From Oscillospiraceae bacterium (GTDB taxonomy: Bacteria > Bacillota_A > Clostridia > Oscillospirales > CAG-272): a DNA stretch of 8,760 nt. Position 1 is the first letter of the stretch, and every line of letters starts with the position of its first letter. The notes beneath the pieces are model-generated. The model was given only the letters and a program-made list of their open reading frames with translations. It ran no database searches and was not told the origin of the DNA. This document shows, one piece after another, positions 1 to 6,401 of the stretch. The position numbers and the translations under genes are program-made. Where the stretch lies: NCBI GenBank assembly GCA_015063445.1, contig SVUD01000059.1, forward strand, positions 1 through 8,760, written 5' to 3'.

Positions 1-189
1 GTTATGACAGCGCTTGTTTTTCCTGTCATTATTCTTGGCGCTCTCTGGAGCCTTGGACTTGACGGAATCTGGGTGAATTTTACGGGCGTTAATTTCCTTG
101 CCGTGATACTCGGTATAATTCTTCTCTGCCACGTCAGAAATGAAATCAGAGGAAAAGAAACTTCGAAAAGTAACAAAAAACACTCTTAA
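1..189 (+). CDS. MATE-type multidrug/drug-Na+ antiporter, C-terminal fragment (5' end outside window)
   Basis: The frame is open from the first base and stops at TAA 187-189, so this is the tail of a longer gene. A Met codon at 4 is internal and should not be taken as the start. The fragment reads as two hydrophobic membrane stretches joined by a short loop containing L-G-L-D-G-I-W, then a basic, hydrophilic tail (R-N-E-I-R-G-K and several Lys). A hydrophobic helix, an L-G-L-D-G-(I/V)-W turn, a last helix and a charged tail are characteristic of the C-terminal helices of MATE-family efflux proteins in Firmicutes, which export drugs or metabolites using an ion gradient. Only about 62 residues are visible, so substrate and subfamily cannot be given. 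No clear intrinsic terminator follows the stop. Another polytopic transporter is possible but fits less well. Confidence 0.6.
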   Translation, partial: VMTALVFPVIILGALWSLGLDGIWVNFTGVNFLAVILGIILLCHVRNEIRGKETSKSNKKHS

Positions 190-279
190 ACAATGAAATT
201 CCGAAGAGCTTATTTTAAATATTTAGCCCCCTGTGCTGTATATTAAAATGTGCACAAAAAAATTGGTCGAAATTGCTAA

Positions 280-308
280 TTGACAAATCGGCAGTATTCG
301 AGTATAAT
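280..308 (+). promoter_or_regulatory. Perfect-consensus sigma-A-type promoter of the lipoprotein gene
   Basis: TTGACA at 280-285 and TATAAT at 303-308 are separated by exactly 17 bases, matching the vegetative consensus at all 12 positions. The expected transcription start is near 314-316, giving a leader of about 45 nt before the lipoprotein ATG at 360. A promoter this close to consensus suggests strong basal transcription, probably restrained by something acting at the adjoining palindrome. Confidence 0.85.
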
Positions 309-312
309 CAAA

Positions 313-332
313 TTAAAGACATATGTCTTTAA
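313..332 (+). promoter_or_regulatory. Perfect 20-bp palindrome at the transcription start (candidate operator or 5' mRNA hairpin)
   Basis: TTAAAGACATATGTCTTTAA is self-complementary over all 20 bases. It begins four bases after the -10 hexamer, so it covers about -2 to +18. A dimeric repressor bound here would block open-complex formation or promoter clearance. If transcribed, the same bases would form an 8-bp stem with a 4-nt loop at the extreme 5' end of the mRNA, a position that often stabilises transcripts. The sequence does not say which is true, and no regulator gene is adjacent. Confidence 0.6.
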
Positions 333-359
333 GCAAATTCATTCATAAGGAGAAAAAAG

Positions 360-2363
360 ATGAAAAAATTATTGGCCCTTTTACTTGTTCTCACACTCGT
401 TTTCTCGTTCACACTTTCTCTTACCGCTTGCGGTGAGTCAAAAGACGAATGCACAGAACACGTTGATGAAAATAACGATGGAAAGTGCGATAAGTGTGAA
501 GAGGATATGCCTAATCCCGAGAATCCCGAGAATCCTGAGAATCCCGGAACTAATCCCGAGAATCCCGGAACTAATCCCGAGAATCCCGGAACTAATCCCG
601 AGAATCCCGGAACTAATCCCGCAATTCCCGCAGATAAGCTTGGCGAGACTATTTCCGCTGCTGTTATCGCACAGCTTAACGCAGCATCCTCAGTAAAGCT
701 TGAGATGGAAGCTTATGCTATAATGTCTCAGACTCTTGAGGGCGCAGCCGCAGCTGATTCGATGTATACTGATGACGCAGTGAAGGTTACCGTTGTTGTT
801 TCCAAGACTCAGACCGGCGTTAATGCAAAGGTTGACGTTAGCCTTAAGTCCAAAGCTACTGCAGACGGCGAGTACGGTCCTGCGAAGGAATTCACCGCTC
901 TTTATCTTGTAGACGGCGTAGCTTATATCTATGAGGAAGAAAAGGAAGGCTACTATGCAGAAGAGCTTACCGCGGTTGATGTTGAACAGGTTACTTCTGT
1001 GCTTGAAGTGCTCTTTGAAGGCGTAGACCTTATCACAGACGATGATATTGCGGCTATTAAGAAGGCTCTTGGCGATCTCTTTGTTGAAACCTTTACCGTA
1101 GACGGTAATAAGGCAACTCTTTCCTTCGATGCAAAGCCCGCTATTGATTCTCTTCTTGCTTACATCGCAGCGCTTGATCCCGATACCAAGACTGTAGAAG
1201 CACTTGCAAACGACATTCTCGCTTTGGTTAACAAGGATCTCACCGTTACCGCTCTTCTTACTGAGGTTAAGCGTGTTGCAGGTCTTACCGCAAACGAGGC
1301 TGTTGCTGAAATCGATGCTTGGCTCACCGAGAACTATGAAACCACCCTTCAGGGAATGTACAATACCATTGTTACTAACGAAGACTTCGTTCAGCTCACC
1401 AAGAATCTTCTGAAGATTCAGGGAACGACTGATGAAGCTGAGGTAACCGCTATTATTACCCAGATTCAGTCTGTTAACTTTGCGCAGCTTCTCAAGACTC
1501 CCATCGCAGAAGGCGTTGAGGCAGGAAACGTTGAGCTTATCACCCTTATCTCTATGTTTGCTATGGCAACACCTCCCGGAGATGGCGAAGTAGAAAAGGT
1601 TCCCGGAAACGAAGAAGTCGGACAGAATCCCGAGGCTACCTCTGATACCGAAACCGTTCAGCCCGAAACTCCCGCAGCACCCGATGCTGACGCAATGATC
1701 GAGCAGGTATTCGGAATGGTAGAAGCCTTCCTTCCTCTTACCTTGACACAGGTTAACACCCAGTTCTATCCCGATATGCAGATAGTACCTCTTATCAAGC
1801 AGTATGCCGCTACCGTTACCGTTAATGCGCTCAACGATAAGATCACCGTTAACTTTGCTGACGGATACAACATCTCAACTATCGAGGGCGAGTATAACGT
1901 AGACGTTAAGGTTGTTATGCCTGCAGGCGCACCCGGCGCTAACGGAACTATGGTTATGAAGATGAAGACTACCTTCAAGCTTTACGACCTTTCCGCAAAT
2001 GCTGTTGAAATCAAGCTTCCCGAGAACATTGTTATCATCGAAGAGGGAATTCCTTCCGATCCCGAAGACCTTGCGCTTCTTCTTAAGGAAAACAATTTCA
2101 CCATAAAGGATGAAGAAACCGAGCCTGAATTTGACGGACTTGTTGCTACCGTAAACGCTACAAGAGTTTCTGTCGGCAGCATAAACAGTGTGGAAATGAT
2201 CAGCGCTTACTATTTCGAGAGTGTTGAGGCTGCAAAGCTTGCATACGATGCTCTTTTTGCGATGTTTGACACCGAGCAGGCAGTTATTGCTTGTGAGGTT
2301 TACGTTGAGGACACTGTAGTTTACGTTTGCACCAAGGGTGTTCTTGAAATCCTCGGAAAGTAA
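360..2363 (+). CDS. Large secreted lipoprotein with EF-hand-like Cys loop and Pro-rich repeat linker, function unknown
   Basis: The 667-residue product starts at ATG 360, seven bases after AAGGAG (347-352). Residues 1-23 are a lipoprotein signal peptide (M-K-K, then a Leu-rich core) with lipobox L-T-A-C, so Cys24 should be lipidated and the protein anchored outside the membrane. Residues 31-47 hold C-x2-H-x-D-x-N-x-D-G-x-C-D-x2-C-E, in which D36, N38, D40, D44 and E47 fit the spacing of a calcium-binding EF-hand/dockerin loop. Residues 52-87 are a Pro/Asn/Glu linker with NPENPGT heptads. Residues 93-400 alternate beta-rich and helical stretches, 404-445 form a second acidic, Pro-rich linker, and 446-570 are again beta-rich (V-M-K-M-K-T-T-F, then L-P-E-N-I), recalling LolA/LppX-like lipoproteins. 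Residues 571-667 form a small alpha/beta domain with a Y-Y-F-E-S-V-E-x-A-K core. The gene is monocistronic. I do not recognise a function. Confidence 0.9.
   Translation: MKKLLALLLVLTLVFSFTLSLTACGESKDECTEHVDENNDGKCDKCEEDMPNPENPENPENPGTNPENPGTNPENPGTNPENPGTNPAIPADKLGETISAAVIAQLNAASSVKLEMEAYAIMSQTLEGAAAADSMYTDDAVKVTVVVSKTQTGVNAKVDVSLKSKATADGEYGPAKEFTALYLVDGVAYIYEEEKEGYYAEELTAVDVEQVTSVLEVLFEGVDLITDDDIAAIKKALGDLFVETFTVDGNKATLSFDAKPAIDSLLAYIAALDPDTKTVEALANDILALVNKDLTVTALLTEVKRVAGLTANEAVAEIDAWLTENYETTLQGMYNTIVTNEDFVQLTKNLLKIQGTTDEAEVTAIITQIQSVNFAQLLKTPIAEGVEAGNVELITLISMFAMATPPGDGEVEKVPGNEEVGQNPEATSDTETVQPETPAAPDADAMIEQVFGMVEAFLPLTLTQVNTQFYPDMQIVPLIKQYAATVTVNALNDKITVNFADGYNISTIEGEYNVDVKVVMPAGAPGANGTMVMKMKTTFKLYDLSANAVEIKLPENIVIIEEGIPSDPEDLALLLKENNFTIKDEETEPEFDGLVATVNATRVSVGSINSVEMISAYYFESVEAAKLAYDALFAMFDTEQAVIACEVYVEDTVVYVCTKGVLEILGK
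531..614 (+). repeat. Four tandem 21-bp copies encoding the heptad NPENPGT
   Basis: The units are 531-551, 552-572, 573-593 and 594-614. The last three are identical and the first differs by one base (CCT for CCC). Shortened relatives (AATCCCGAG) precede them at 513-530. The unit length is a multiple of three, so copy-number change by replication slippage would lengthen or shorten the linker (residues 58-85) without a frameshift. The linker probably spaces the exposed domains away from the lipid anchor and the cell wall. Confidence 0.9.
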
Positions 2364-2410
2364 TTTTCTAAACGCAAACTGCTTTTAAAGCTGAAAACAT
2401 AACTTAAAAT

Positions 2411-2468
2411 AAAAATTCCCTCTGAGCCTTTCGGACGTAAAAATCCGAGACGTGAAGAGGGGATTTTT
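2411..2468 (+). terminator. Intrinsic terminator of the lipoprotein gene
   Basis: Bases 2411-2423 pair with 2456-2468 as a 13-bp stem with one T-G wobble. The stem consists of an A/T outer part and a CCCTCT/AGAGGG core, and the descending arm ends in TTTTT. The 32-nt apical part contains a second small hairpin (TCGGA 2431-2435 with TCCGA 2444-2448), so the loop is larger than usual. It lies 48 bases after the stop codon, just upstream of the next promoter. The A-rich ascending arm could let it work on the other strand as well. Confidence 0.75.
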
Positions 2469-2478
2469 ATTATTTTTA

Positions 2479-2507
2479 TTGACTATAGGCAAGAGATGTG
2501 ATAGAAT
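2479..2507 (+). promoter_or_regulatory. Extended -10 promoter for the ABC transporter operon
   Basis: TTGACT (2479-2484), a 17-base spacer and TAGAAT (2502-2507) differ from consensus by one base each. TGA directly before the -10 supplies the TGn extended -10 motif. The predicted start near 2514 leaves a leader of about 68 nt before ATG 2582. Confidence 0.65.
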
Positions 2508-2569
2508 TAGCATAGCTTCGGAAAAAACAGCATTTTTTCGTAGGCCCATTGTGCTTTCAGATGAATATC

Positions 2570-2574
2570 GGAGG
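2570..2574 (+). promoter_or_regulatory. Ribosome binding site that fixes the ABC ATPase start
   Basis: GGAGG at 2570-2574 sits seven bases before ATG 2582. Upstream in-frame ATGs at 2549 and 2561 lie before this site, lack their own ribosome binding site, and would add a tail unlike the family, whose proteins begin just before the first beta strand. Confidence 0.8.
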
Positions 2575-2581
2575 TTATTAT

Positions 2582-3472
2582 ATGGTACTGGAACTCAAAA
2601 ATATAAACAAGTCCTTTGGAGAAAAGGAAGTATTGAAAGGTGTCTCCTTCACGGCGAGCGGCGGCAAGGCTTTCGGTCTTCTCGGAAGAAACGGAGCGGG
2701 AAAAACCACCTCTATCCGCATACTTATGAACGTATTTCCTCAGGATAGCGGCGAAATTCTTCTCGACGGAGCGCCAATAGATTACGGAAAAATCGGAATC
2801 GGTTATCTTCCTGAGGAGAGAGGACTCTATCCGAAAAAGTTTATCATTGACCAGCTCGTTTACTTTGCCGAGCTTAAAGGAATGAGCAAGAATGATGCAA
2901 TAAAAGCGATTGATTATTGGCTCTCGCGACTCGGAATGACCGAGTACAGAAACAAGCGGCTTGATACACTTTCCAAGGGTAATCAGCAGAAAATTCAGTT
3001 GATTACCGCACTTGCTCACGATCCCGATATCGTCATTCTTGACGAGCCGTTTTCGGGACTAGATCCGGTAAACGCAATGCTTCTTAAAGATGTGGTAAAG
3101 GAGCAGATTTCGAAAGGAAAAATCGTCCTGTTTTCAAGCCATCAGATGAGCTATATAGAAGAGTTTTGCGACAGCATAGCGATTATCAACAAAGGCAAGG
3201 TTGTAATAAGCGGAGATCTCTATGATATAAAGAGAAACTACGTCAGAGATAAGCTTGTTGTAAGCTCGCAGAGAAAAGAAGAGATAAAGACCGCTCTTGG
3301 CGATATCTGTACCGAGCGTGATGACGGCACACTGCTTATCTTACTTGAAAATCCGCAGGATAAGCAGGAAATGATGAAAAATCTTGTTGAAAAATTCGAC
3401 ATAGATGAACTTAAGGTCTTCGAGCCTTCTCTTAACGACATTTTCGTGGAATACGCAGGCGAAACGGTTTAG
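2582..3472 (+). CDS. ABC transporter ATP-binding protein, NatA/YhaQ-like
   Basis: The 296-residue nucleotide-binding subunit has all the expected motifs. Walker A is G-R-N-G-A-G-K-T-T (35-43). The Q-loop region reads G-Y-L-P-E-E-R-G-L-Y, with Glu in place of the usual Gln, as is common in the NatA/YhaQ branch. The signature is L-S-K-G-N-Q-Q, Walker B is I-V-I-L-D-E-P followed by the S-G-L-D-P D-loop, and the switch is S-S-H. About 80 residues after the ATPase core form the C-terminal extension typical of this branch, and the length is normal for it. The stop overlaps the ribosome binding site of the ABC-2 permease gene, which starts 11 bases downstream, so the two are co-translated and should form one exporter at the inner face of the membrane. 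NatA family members drive sodium efflux in Bacillus, and YhaQ relatives are less well defined. The substrate here cannot be read from the sequence. Confidence 0.92.
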   Translation: MVLELKNINKSFGEKEVLKGVSFTASGGKAFGLLGRNGAGKTTSIRILMNVFPQDSGEILLDGAPIDYGKIGIGYLPEERGLYPKKFIIDQLVYFAELKGMSKNDAIKAIDYWLSRLGMTEYRNKRLDTLSKGNQQKIQLITALAHDPDIVILDEPFSGLDPVNAMLLKDVVKEQISKGKIVLFSSHQMSYIEEFCDSIAIINKGKVVISGDLYDIKRNYVRDKLVVSSQRKEEIKTALGDICTERDDGTLLILLENPQDKQEMMKNLVEKFDIDELKVFEPSLNDIFVEYAGETV

Positions 3473-3483
3473 GAGGTAAAACA

Positions 3484-4734
3484 ATGAAACAATTTGGTAA
3501 AATACTGAAATTTGAGCTGGCGGGCTATCTCAAAAACAAAATTTTCGTCGGCATTACGATTTTTCTCGTTCTGGCTATTTCGGTAGCTATGTTCATTCCG
3601 AACATTATATCGCTTTTTGACTCTGATGGCGATGACGTTCAGCCCTCTCCCGACCGGCTTCCCGTAATGCTCGTCTATGCAGATGACGGAGTTATATCAG
3701 CCCTTGTGCAGAGCTATTTTTCAGAGGCATTTCCGGATTACAAGGTAAACTTAGCAGAGGGAAGTGTAGAGGACGTAAAGGCGCAGATAATTTCAGGCGA
3801 TGCCTCCTGCGCTTTCGTAATGAATAGCGCATCTTCCTACACCTACTACGTTGATAACCTCTCTATGTGGGATGCCAATAAGGCTGTAGCCGATACGGTG
3901 CTCCAGGAGGTCTACAGAGTAAACGCTATGATAAACAGCGGACTTGCTCCCGAGGTGGCAGGCGAAATAATGTCCGTTACGATAGAGAGCGAAGCTGTTG
4001 CGCTCGGCAAGGACCAGGTGCAGAATTATTTTTATACGTATATAATGATTATGGCTTTGTATATGGTTATTGCATTATACGGACAAATGGTTGCAACGAA
4101 CGTAGCAACGGAAAAAAGCTCAAGAGCTATGGAGCTTCTTATTACCAGCGCAAAGCCGACAAGTATGATGTTCGGTAAGGTTCTCGCATCCTGCATTGCG
4201 GGCTTTTCGCAGCTTTTCCTCGTTTTCGGCTCTGCGATGCTTTTATATAACTTAAATAAATCGAGCTTCACAAGTCCGATAGTGGCATCTATATTTGATA
4301 TGCCGCTTGAACTCTTTATTTATCTTCTTGTGTTCTTTGTGCTCGGATTTCTGATTTATGCTTTCCTCTACGGAGCTATAGGCTCAACCGCATCAAAGCT
4401 TGAGGATATAAACACCTCTGTTCTTCCCATAACGTTCCTCTTCATAATCGCCTTTATGGTTGTTATGTTCTCGATGGTAGAGGGAAACGTAGATTCGGTT
4501 CTGATGAAGATTTGCTCCTACGTTCCGTTCACGTCCCCTATGGCAATGTTCACAAGAATCTGTATGAGCACGGTGGCTTGGTATGAGATTTTTATCTCTA
4601 TTTCTATACTCGTCGCATCAACTGCTTTTATCGGTGTCCTGTCGGCTAAAATATACCGTGTCGGAGTCCTTCTTTACGGCACGCCGCCAAAGATTTCAAC
4701 AATTATGAAAACTGTTTTTAAAAATCAAAAATAA
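3484..4734 (+). CDS. ABC-2 type transporter permease, NatB/YhaP-like
   Basis: This 416-residue membrane subunit partners the ATPase just upstream. AGGAGG (3471-3476) overlaps the ATPase stop codon and sits seven bases before ATG 3484. A first membrane helix at about 20-42 is followed by an extracytoplasmic domain of roughly 135 residues (about 45-180) starting with an acidic D-S-D-G-D-D segment. A helix at about 181-203 leads into the cytoplasmic coupling segment E-K-S-S-R-A-M-E-L-L (from 210), a hallmark of the ABC2_membrane_3/NatB group. Four or so further helices follow, at about 230-252, 274-298, 312-332 and 362-385. One large external loop after helix 1 is typical of NatB/YhaP permeases. 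The final codons and the TAA lie inside the first copy of a 25-bp repeat. A role in export (ions, peptides or drugs) is inferred from the family. Confidence 0.88.
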   Translation: MKQFGKILKFELAGYLKNKIFVGITIFLVLAISVAMFIPNIISLFDSDGDDVQPSPDRLPVMLVYADDGVISALVQSYFSEAFPDYKVNLAEGSVEDVKAQIISGDASCAFVMNSASSYTYYVDNLSMWDANKAVADTVLQEVYRVNAMINSGLAPEVAGEIMSVTIESEAVALGKDQVQNYFYTYIMIMALYMVIALYGQMVATNVATEKSSRAMELLITSAKPTSMMFGKVLASCIAGFSQLFLVFGSAMLLYNLNKSSFTSPIVASIFDMPLELFIYLLVFFVLGFLIYAFLYGAIGSTASKLEDINTSVLPITFLFIIAFMVVMFSMVEGNVDSVLMKICSYVPFTSPMAMFTRICMSTVAWYEIFISISILVASTAFIGVLSAKIYRVGVLLYGTPPKISTIMKTVFKNQK

Positions 4735-4793
4735 ATTTAATATCAAAAATCAAAAATAAATTTAATATCAAAAATCAAAAATAAATTTAATAT
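4720..4793 (+). repeat. 25-bp AT-only-like tandem triplication spanning the permease stop codon
   Basis: Three head-to-tail copies lie at 4720-4744, 4745-4769 and 4770-4793, with period 25. The first two are identical and the third loses only its last C. Each unit contains AAAAATCAAAAATAAATTTA, so each repeats the last permease codons and its stop. The array stops seven bases before the -35 hexamer of the next promoter. Its A- and T-tracts occupy the position where an UP element would contact the RNA polymerase alpha subunit. Confidence 0.9.
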
Positions 4794-4799
4794 TCTCTA

Positions 4800-4828
4800 T
4801 TGACATTTTTATTCTTCTATAGTATAAT
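4800..4828 (+). promoter_or_regulatory. Perfect-consensus sigma-A-type promoter of the SipW-type export locus
   Basis: TTGACA (4800-4805), a 17-base spacer and TATAAT (4823-4828) match consensus at every position. Very A/T-rich repeats lie directly upstream. The predicted start is near 4835, about 30 nt before ATG 4866. No intrinsic terminator is visible between the permease stop and this promoter, so some read-through from the ABC operon is possible. Confidence 0.85.
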
Positions 4829-4850
4829 ACGGGTAACCTACTAAATTTTG

Positions 4851-4856
4851 AAAGGG
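4851..4856 (+). promoter_or_regulatory. Ribosome binding site deciding the start of the first secreted protein
   Basis: AAAGGG at 4851-4856 is nine bases before ATG 4866. An in-frame TTG at 4848 lies upstream of this site and would add six residues before the natural M-K-I-K signal peptide, so ATG 4866 is preferred. Confidence 0.7.
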
Positions 4857-4865
4857 AATTTAACA

Positions 4866-5537
4866 ATGAAAATTAAAAGCTTATCACTTCTCGTTTTGCT
4901 CGCTCTTTGTCTTACAATCGGCGGCGTATACGCAACCTGGTCCTACGCAGGAACCAACGACATCGCTGATGCTTATGCTGAAGCAAAGGTAACCATTACC
5001 GATGCGGTTCTCACCGGTGCAAACGGTACATATCACATCGAGAGCAACCTTGTTCTTTACGTTGATCAGAATCCGGCTAATAATAATCACGAGTCTCTGC
5101 TCCTGTTTGAATCTAACAATTCTCAGCCTATCTACCTCAAGGTCACCTTCACACCTGCGACCAATGCTCCTCAGACTATTAAGGATAATGCAGTTCCTTC
5201 CGAGCTTTACTTCACTACTACTGTTCCTATGCAGTACAAGATGGATGCCCAGGGTAATTACAGTGAAACCGGTACCCCTGTTGATATCTTTACGTTCACT
5301 AATCCCGGCAACGGTGAGCTTGATGAGGTGTTCAGTTGGCACAAAGAAGATGACGGAACCTTTACCTACGAGCTTGATGAGGCTGATCTCAGAGCTCAGA
5401 TCGCTCTTTCTCAGGTCTTCGTTCTTGACACTAAGGTTGAGCACGATGCGTTCAGAGCTGCTCTTGGCGGAAACATTGTAGCAAGAGTTACTGACGGAAC
5501 CGTTAACCAGAACGGAACCACTACTCAGGGTAACTAA
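4866..5537 (+). CDS. Secreted protein with SipW-type signal peptide (TasA/camelysin-like candidate)
   Basis: The 223-residue product begins M-K-I-K, then a Leu/Val/Ala core, then G-G-V-Y-A-T-W-S-Y-A-G at 19-29. The G-G-x-(Y/F)-A block at the end of the hydrophobic core marks signal peptides cut by SipW-class peptidases, and cleavage after Ala23 is predicted. The mature part (about 200 residues) is beta-rich and Asn/Thr-rich (V-T-I-T-D, Y-H-I-E-S-N-L-V-L-Y-V, Q-P-I-Y-L-K-V-T-F). It has no cysteine, no LPXTG anchor and no transmembrane helix, and ends in a flexible T-V-N-Q-N-G-T-T-T-Q-G-N tail. This resembles the layout of TasA/CalY fibre subunits, although I see no decisive sequence signature. 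It is first in the locus, next to the strongest promoter. Its codons favour AAC, ACC, GTT and GGT, as expected for an abundant product. Surface fibre or matrix protein is an inference. Confidence 0.8.
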   Translation: MKIKSLSLLVLLALCLTIGGVYATWSYAGTNDIADAYAEAKVTITDAVLTGANGTYHIESNLVLYVDQNPANNNHESLLLFESNNSQPIYLKVTFTPATNAPQTIKDNAVPSELYFTTTVPMQYKMDAQGNYSETGTPVDIFTFTNPGNGELDEVFSWHKEDDGTFTYELDEADLRAQIALSQVFVLDTKVEHDAFRAALGGNIVARVTDGTVNQNGTTTQGN

Positions 5538-5553
5538 TAAATAAGTATTATGA

Positions 5554-5578
5554 GCGCAGCCGCGAAATGCGGCTGTGC
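5554..5578 (+). terminator. Intercistronic hairpin, likely attenuator or mRNA-end stabiliser
   Basis: GCGCAGCCGC (5554-5563) pairs with GCGGCTGTGC (5569-5578) through ten base pairs (one G-T wobble) around loop GAAAT. The following bases (TTATCTCTATT) are T-rich but have no unbroken T run, so termination should be incomplete. It stands between the secreted protein stop (5537) and the signal peptidase start (5616). There it could let much of the transcription stop after the abundant substrate while some continues into the peptidase. Confidence 0.65.
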
Positions 5579-5615
5579 TTATCTCTATTAATGAATTTTA
5601 TTTGGGGAATTATAA

Positions 5616-6401
5616 ATGGGAATGACGTCGTATGATACTTACGTCTTCTTCCTTTGTCTTATAGTTTTCATTTTGCTTACGGGATTTTCCGCAATTTGCA
5701 TAACCGCCATATATCGCTTGTACGTAAAATTAATACGAAGCGGCGAGGAAGACTACGAGATTATCGAAGAAGCGTATAGAGATGCTTCAAAAAGCAGATT
5801 TTTTAAGGTGGTGGATTATACCTTCACCGTTTTTCTGCTTGCCGTTTTCCTGATTGTATTCCTCGTCTCTCTCTTAATTAACTCAACGCAAAATACCTAT
5901 TTTGAAAATATACCTACTTACAGAGTAGTTCAAACAGGCTCTATGGCAAAGGTTCATAAGAAGAATTCTTATCTTAACGACCTCGGTATCACCGACCAAA
6001 TTCAGACGTTTGACCTTATCGCAACCTATAAAATGCCTAAGGAAGAGGACATAGAGCTTTATGATATCGTTGTCTATGAAGTGGACGAAATGATGATCGT
6101 TCACCGTATAGTAGGCATAGAACCCCCAAACGAGAGTCACCCCGATGAATATTATTATCTCTTGCAGGGAGACGCGGTAGAGGCTGCTGACAGATTCCCC
6201 GTGCGCTACTCTCAGATGAGAGCTATTTACAAGGGGCAGCGAATTCCTTTTGTAGGAAGCCTTGTTCTCTTTATGCAGTCGCCTGCAGGCTGGCTATGTA
6301 TTCTTCTCGCATTTGGTACGGCTATCATTACTCCTATTATGGAGAAAAAGCTGAGAGAAGAAAAAGAAGACCGCCTTGATCTCTTAAGGAGACGCTATTG
6401 A
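5616..6401 (+). CDS. sipW: SipW-type (ER/archaeal class) signal peptidase I
   Basis: This 261-residue membrane serine protease removes signal peptides at the outer membrane face. The catalytic Ser is S109 in V-V-Q-T-G-S-M. The general base is H163 in I-V-H-R-I-V, where bacterial type I enzymes have Lys. D186 (L-L-Q-G-D-A) and D192 (A-A-D-R-F-P-V) complete the Ser/His/Asp set of SipW, archaeal and ER peptidases. Hydrophobic helices lie at about 9-33, 66-88 and 224-242, with a basic loop between the first two and a charged tail. This gives one more N-terminal helix than Bacillus SipW. Ser and His are 54 residues apart, against about 40 in SipW. ATG 5616 follows GGGG (5604-5607) at eight bases; ATG 5622 is less well placed. 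The genes on both sides encode proteins with matching signal peptides, so this is probably a dedicated peptidase. The stop overlaps the next start. Confidence 0.9.
   Translation: MGMTSYDTYVFFLCLIVFILLTGFSAICITAIYRLYVKLIRSGEEDYEIIEEAYRDASKSRFFKVVDYTFTVFLLAVFLIVFLVSLLINSTQNTYFENIPTYRVVQTGSMAKVHKKNSYLNDLGITDQIQTFDLIATYKMPKEEDIELYDIVVYEVDEMMIVHRIVGIEPPNESHPDEYYYLLQGDAVEAADRFPVRYSQMRAIYKGQRIPFVGSLVLFMQSPAGWLCILLAFGTAIITPIMEKKLREEKEDRLDLLRRRY
6386..6391 (+). promoter_or_regulatory. Ribosome binding site inside the peptidase gene for the second secreted protein
   Basis: AAGGAG at 6386-6391 lies within the last codons of the peptidase gene. It is nine bases before ATG 6401 and six before an in-frame TTG at 6398. 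Both starts overlap the peptidase stop (TGA 6399-6401), which points to translational coupling. The two choices differ by a single residue. Confidence 0.75.

Noticed and set aside
190..279. Terminator or small gene after the MATE fragment
   Set aside because: I found no stable stem with a T run and no start codon with a ribosome binding site in this AT-rich stretch.
2507..3019. 170-codon minus-strand frame opposite the ABC ATPase
   Set aside because: The plus strand encodes Walker A, signature and Walker B motifs here. The antisense frame has no supporting signals.
3484..4734. Assigning the ABC pair to sodium export (natAB) by name
   Set aside because: Family resemblance to NatAB/YhaQP is clear, but nothing in the sequence or neighbours identifies the substrate, so no symbol is given.
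4884..5444. 186-codon minus-strand frame opposite the first secreted protein gene
   Set aside because: It is antisense to a gene with a clear signal peptide, ribosome binding site and promoter, and has no start signals or recognisable features of its own. A 159-codon plus-strand frame (5002-5481) is likewise a shadow.
5591..5635. 14-codon leader-peptide-like frame (ATG 5591) overlapping the signal peptidase start
   Set aside because: It has no ribosome binding site of its own, and its only interesting trait is the overlap. An attenuating leader is not supported.
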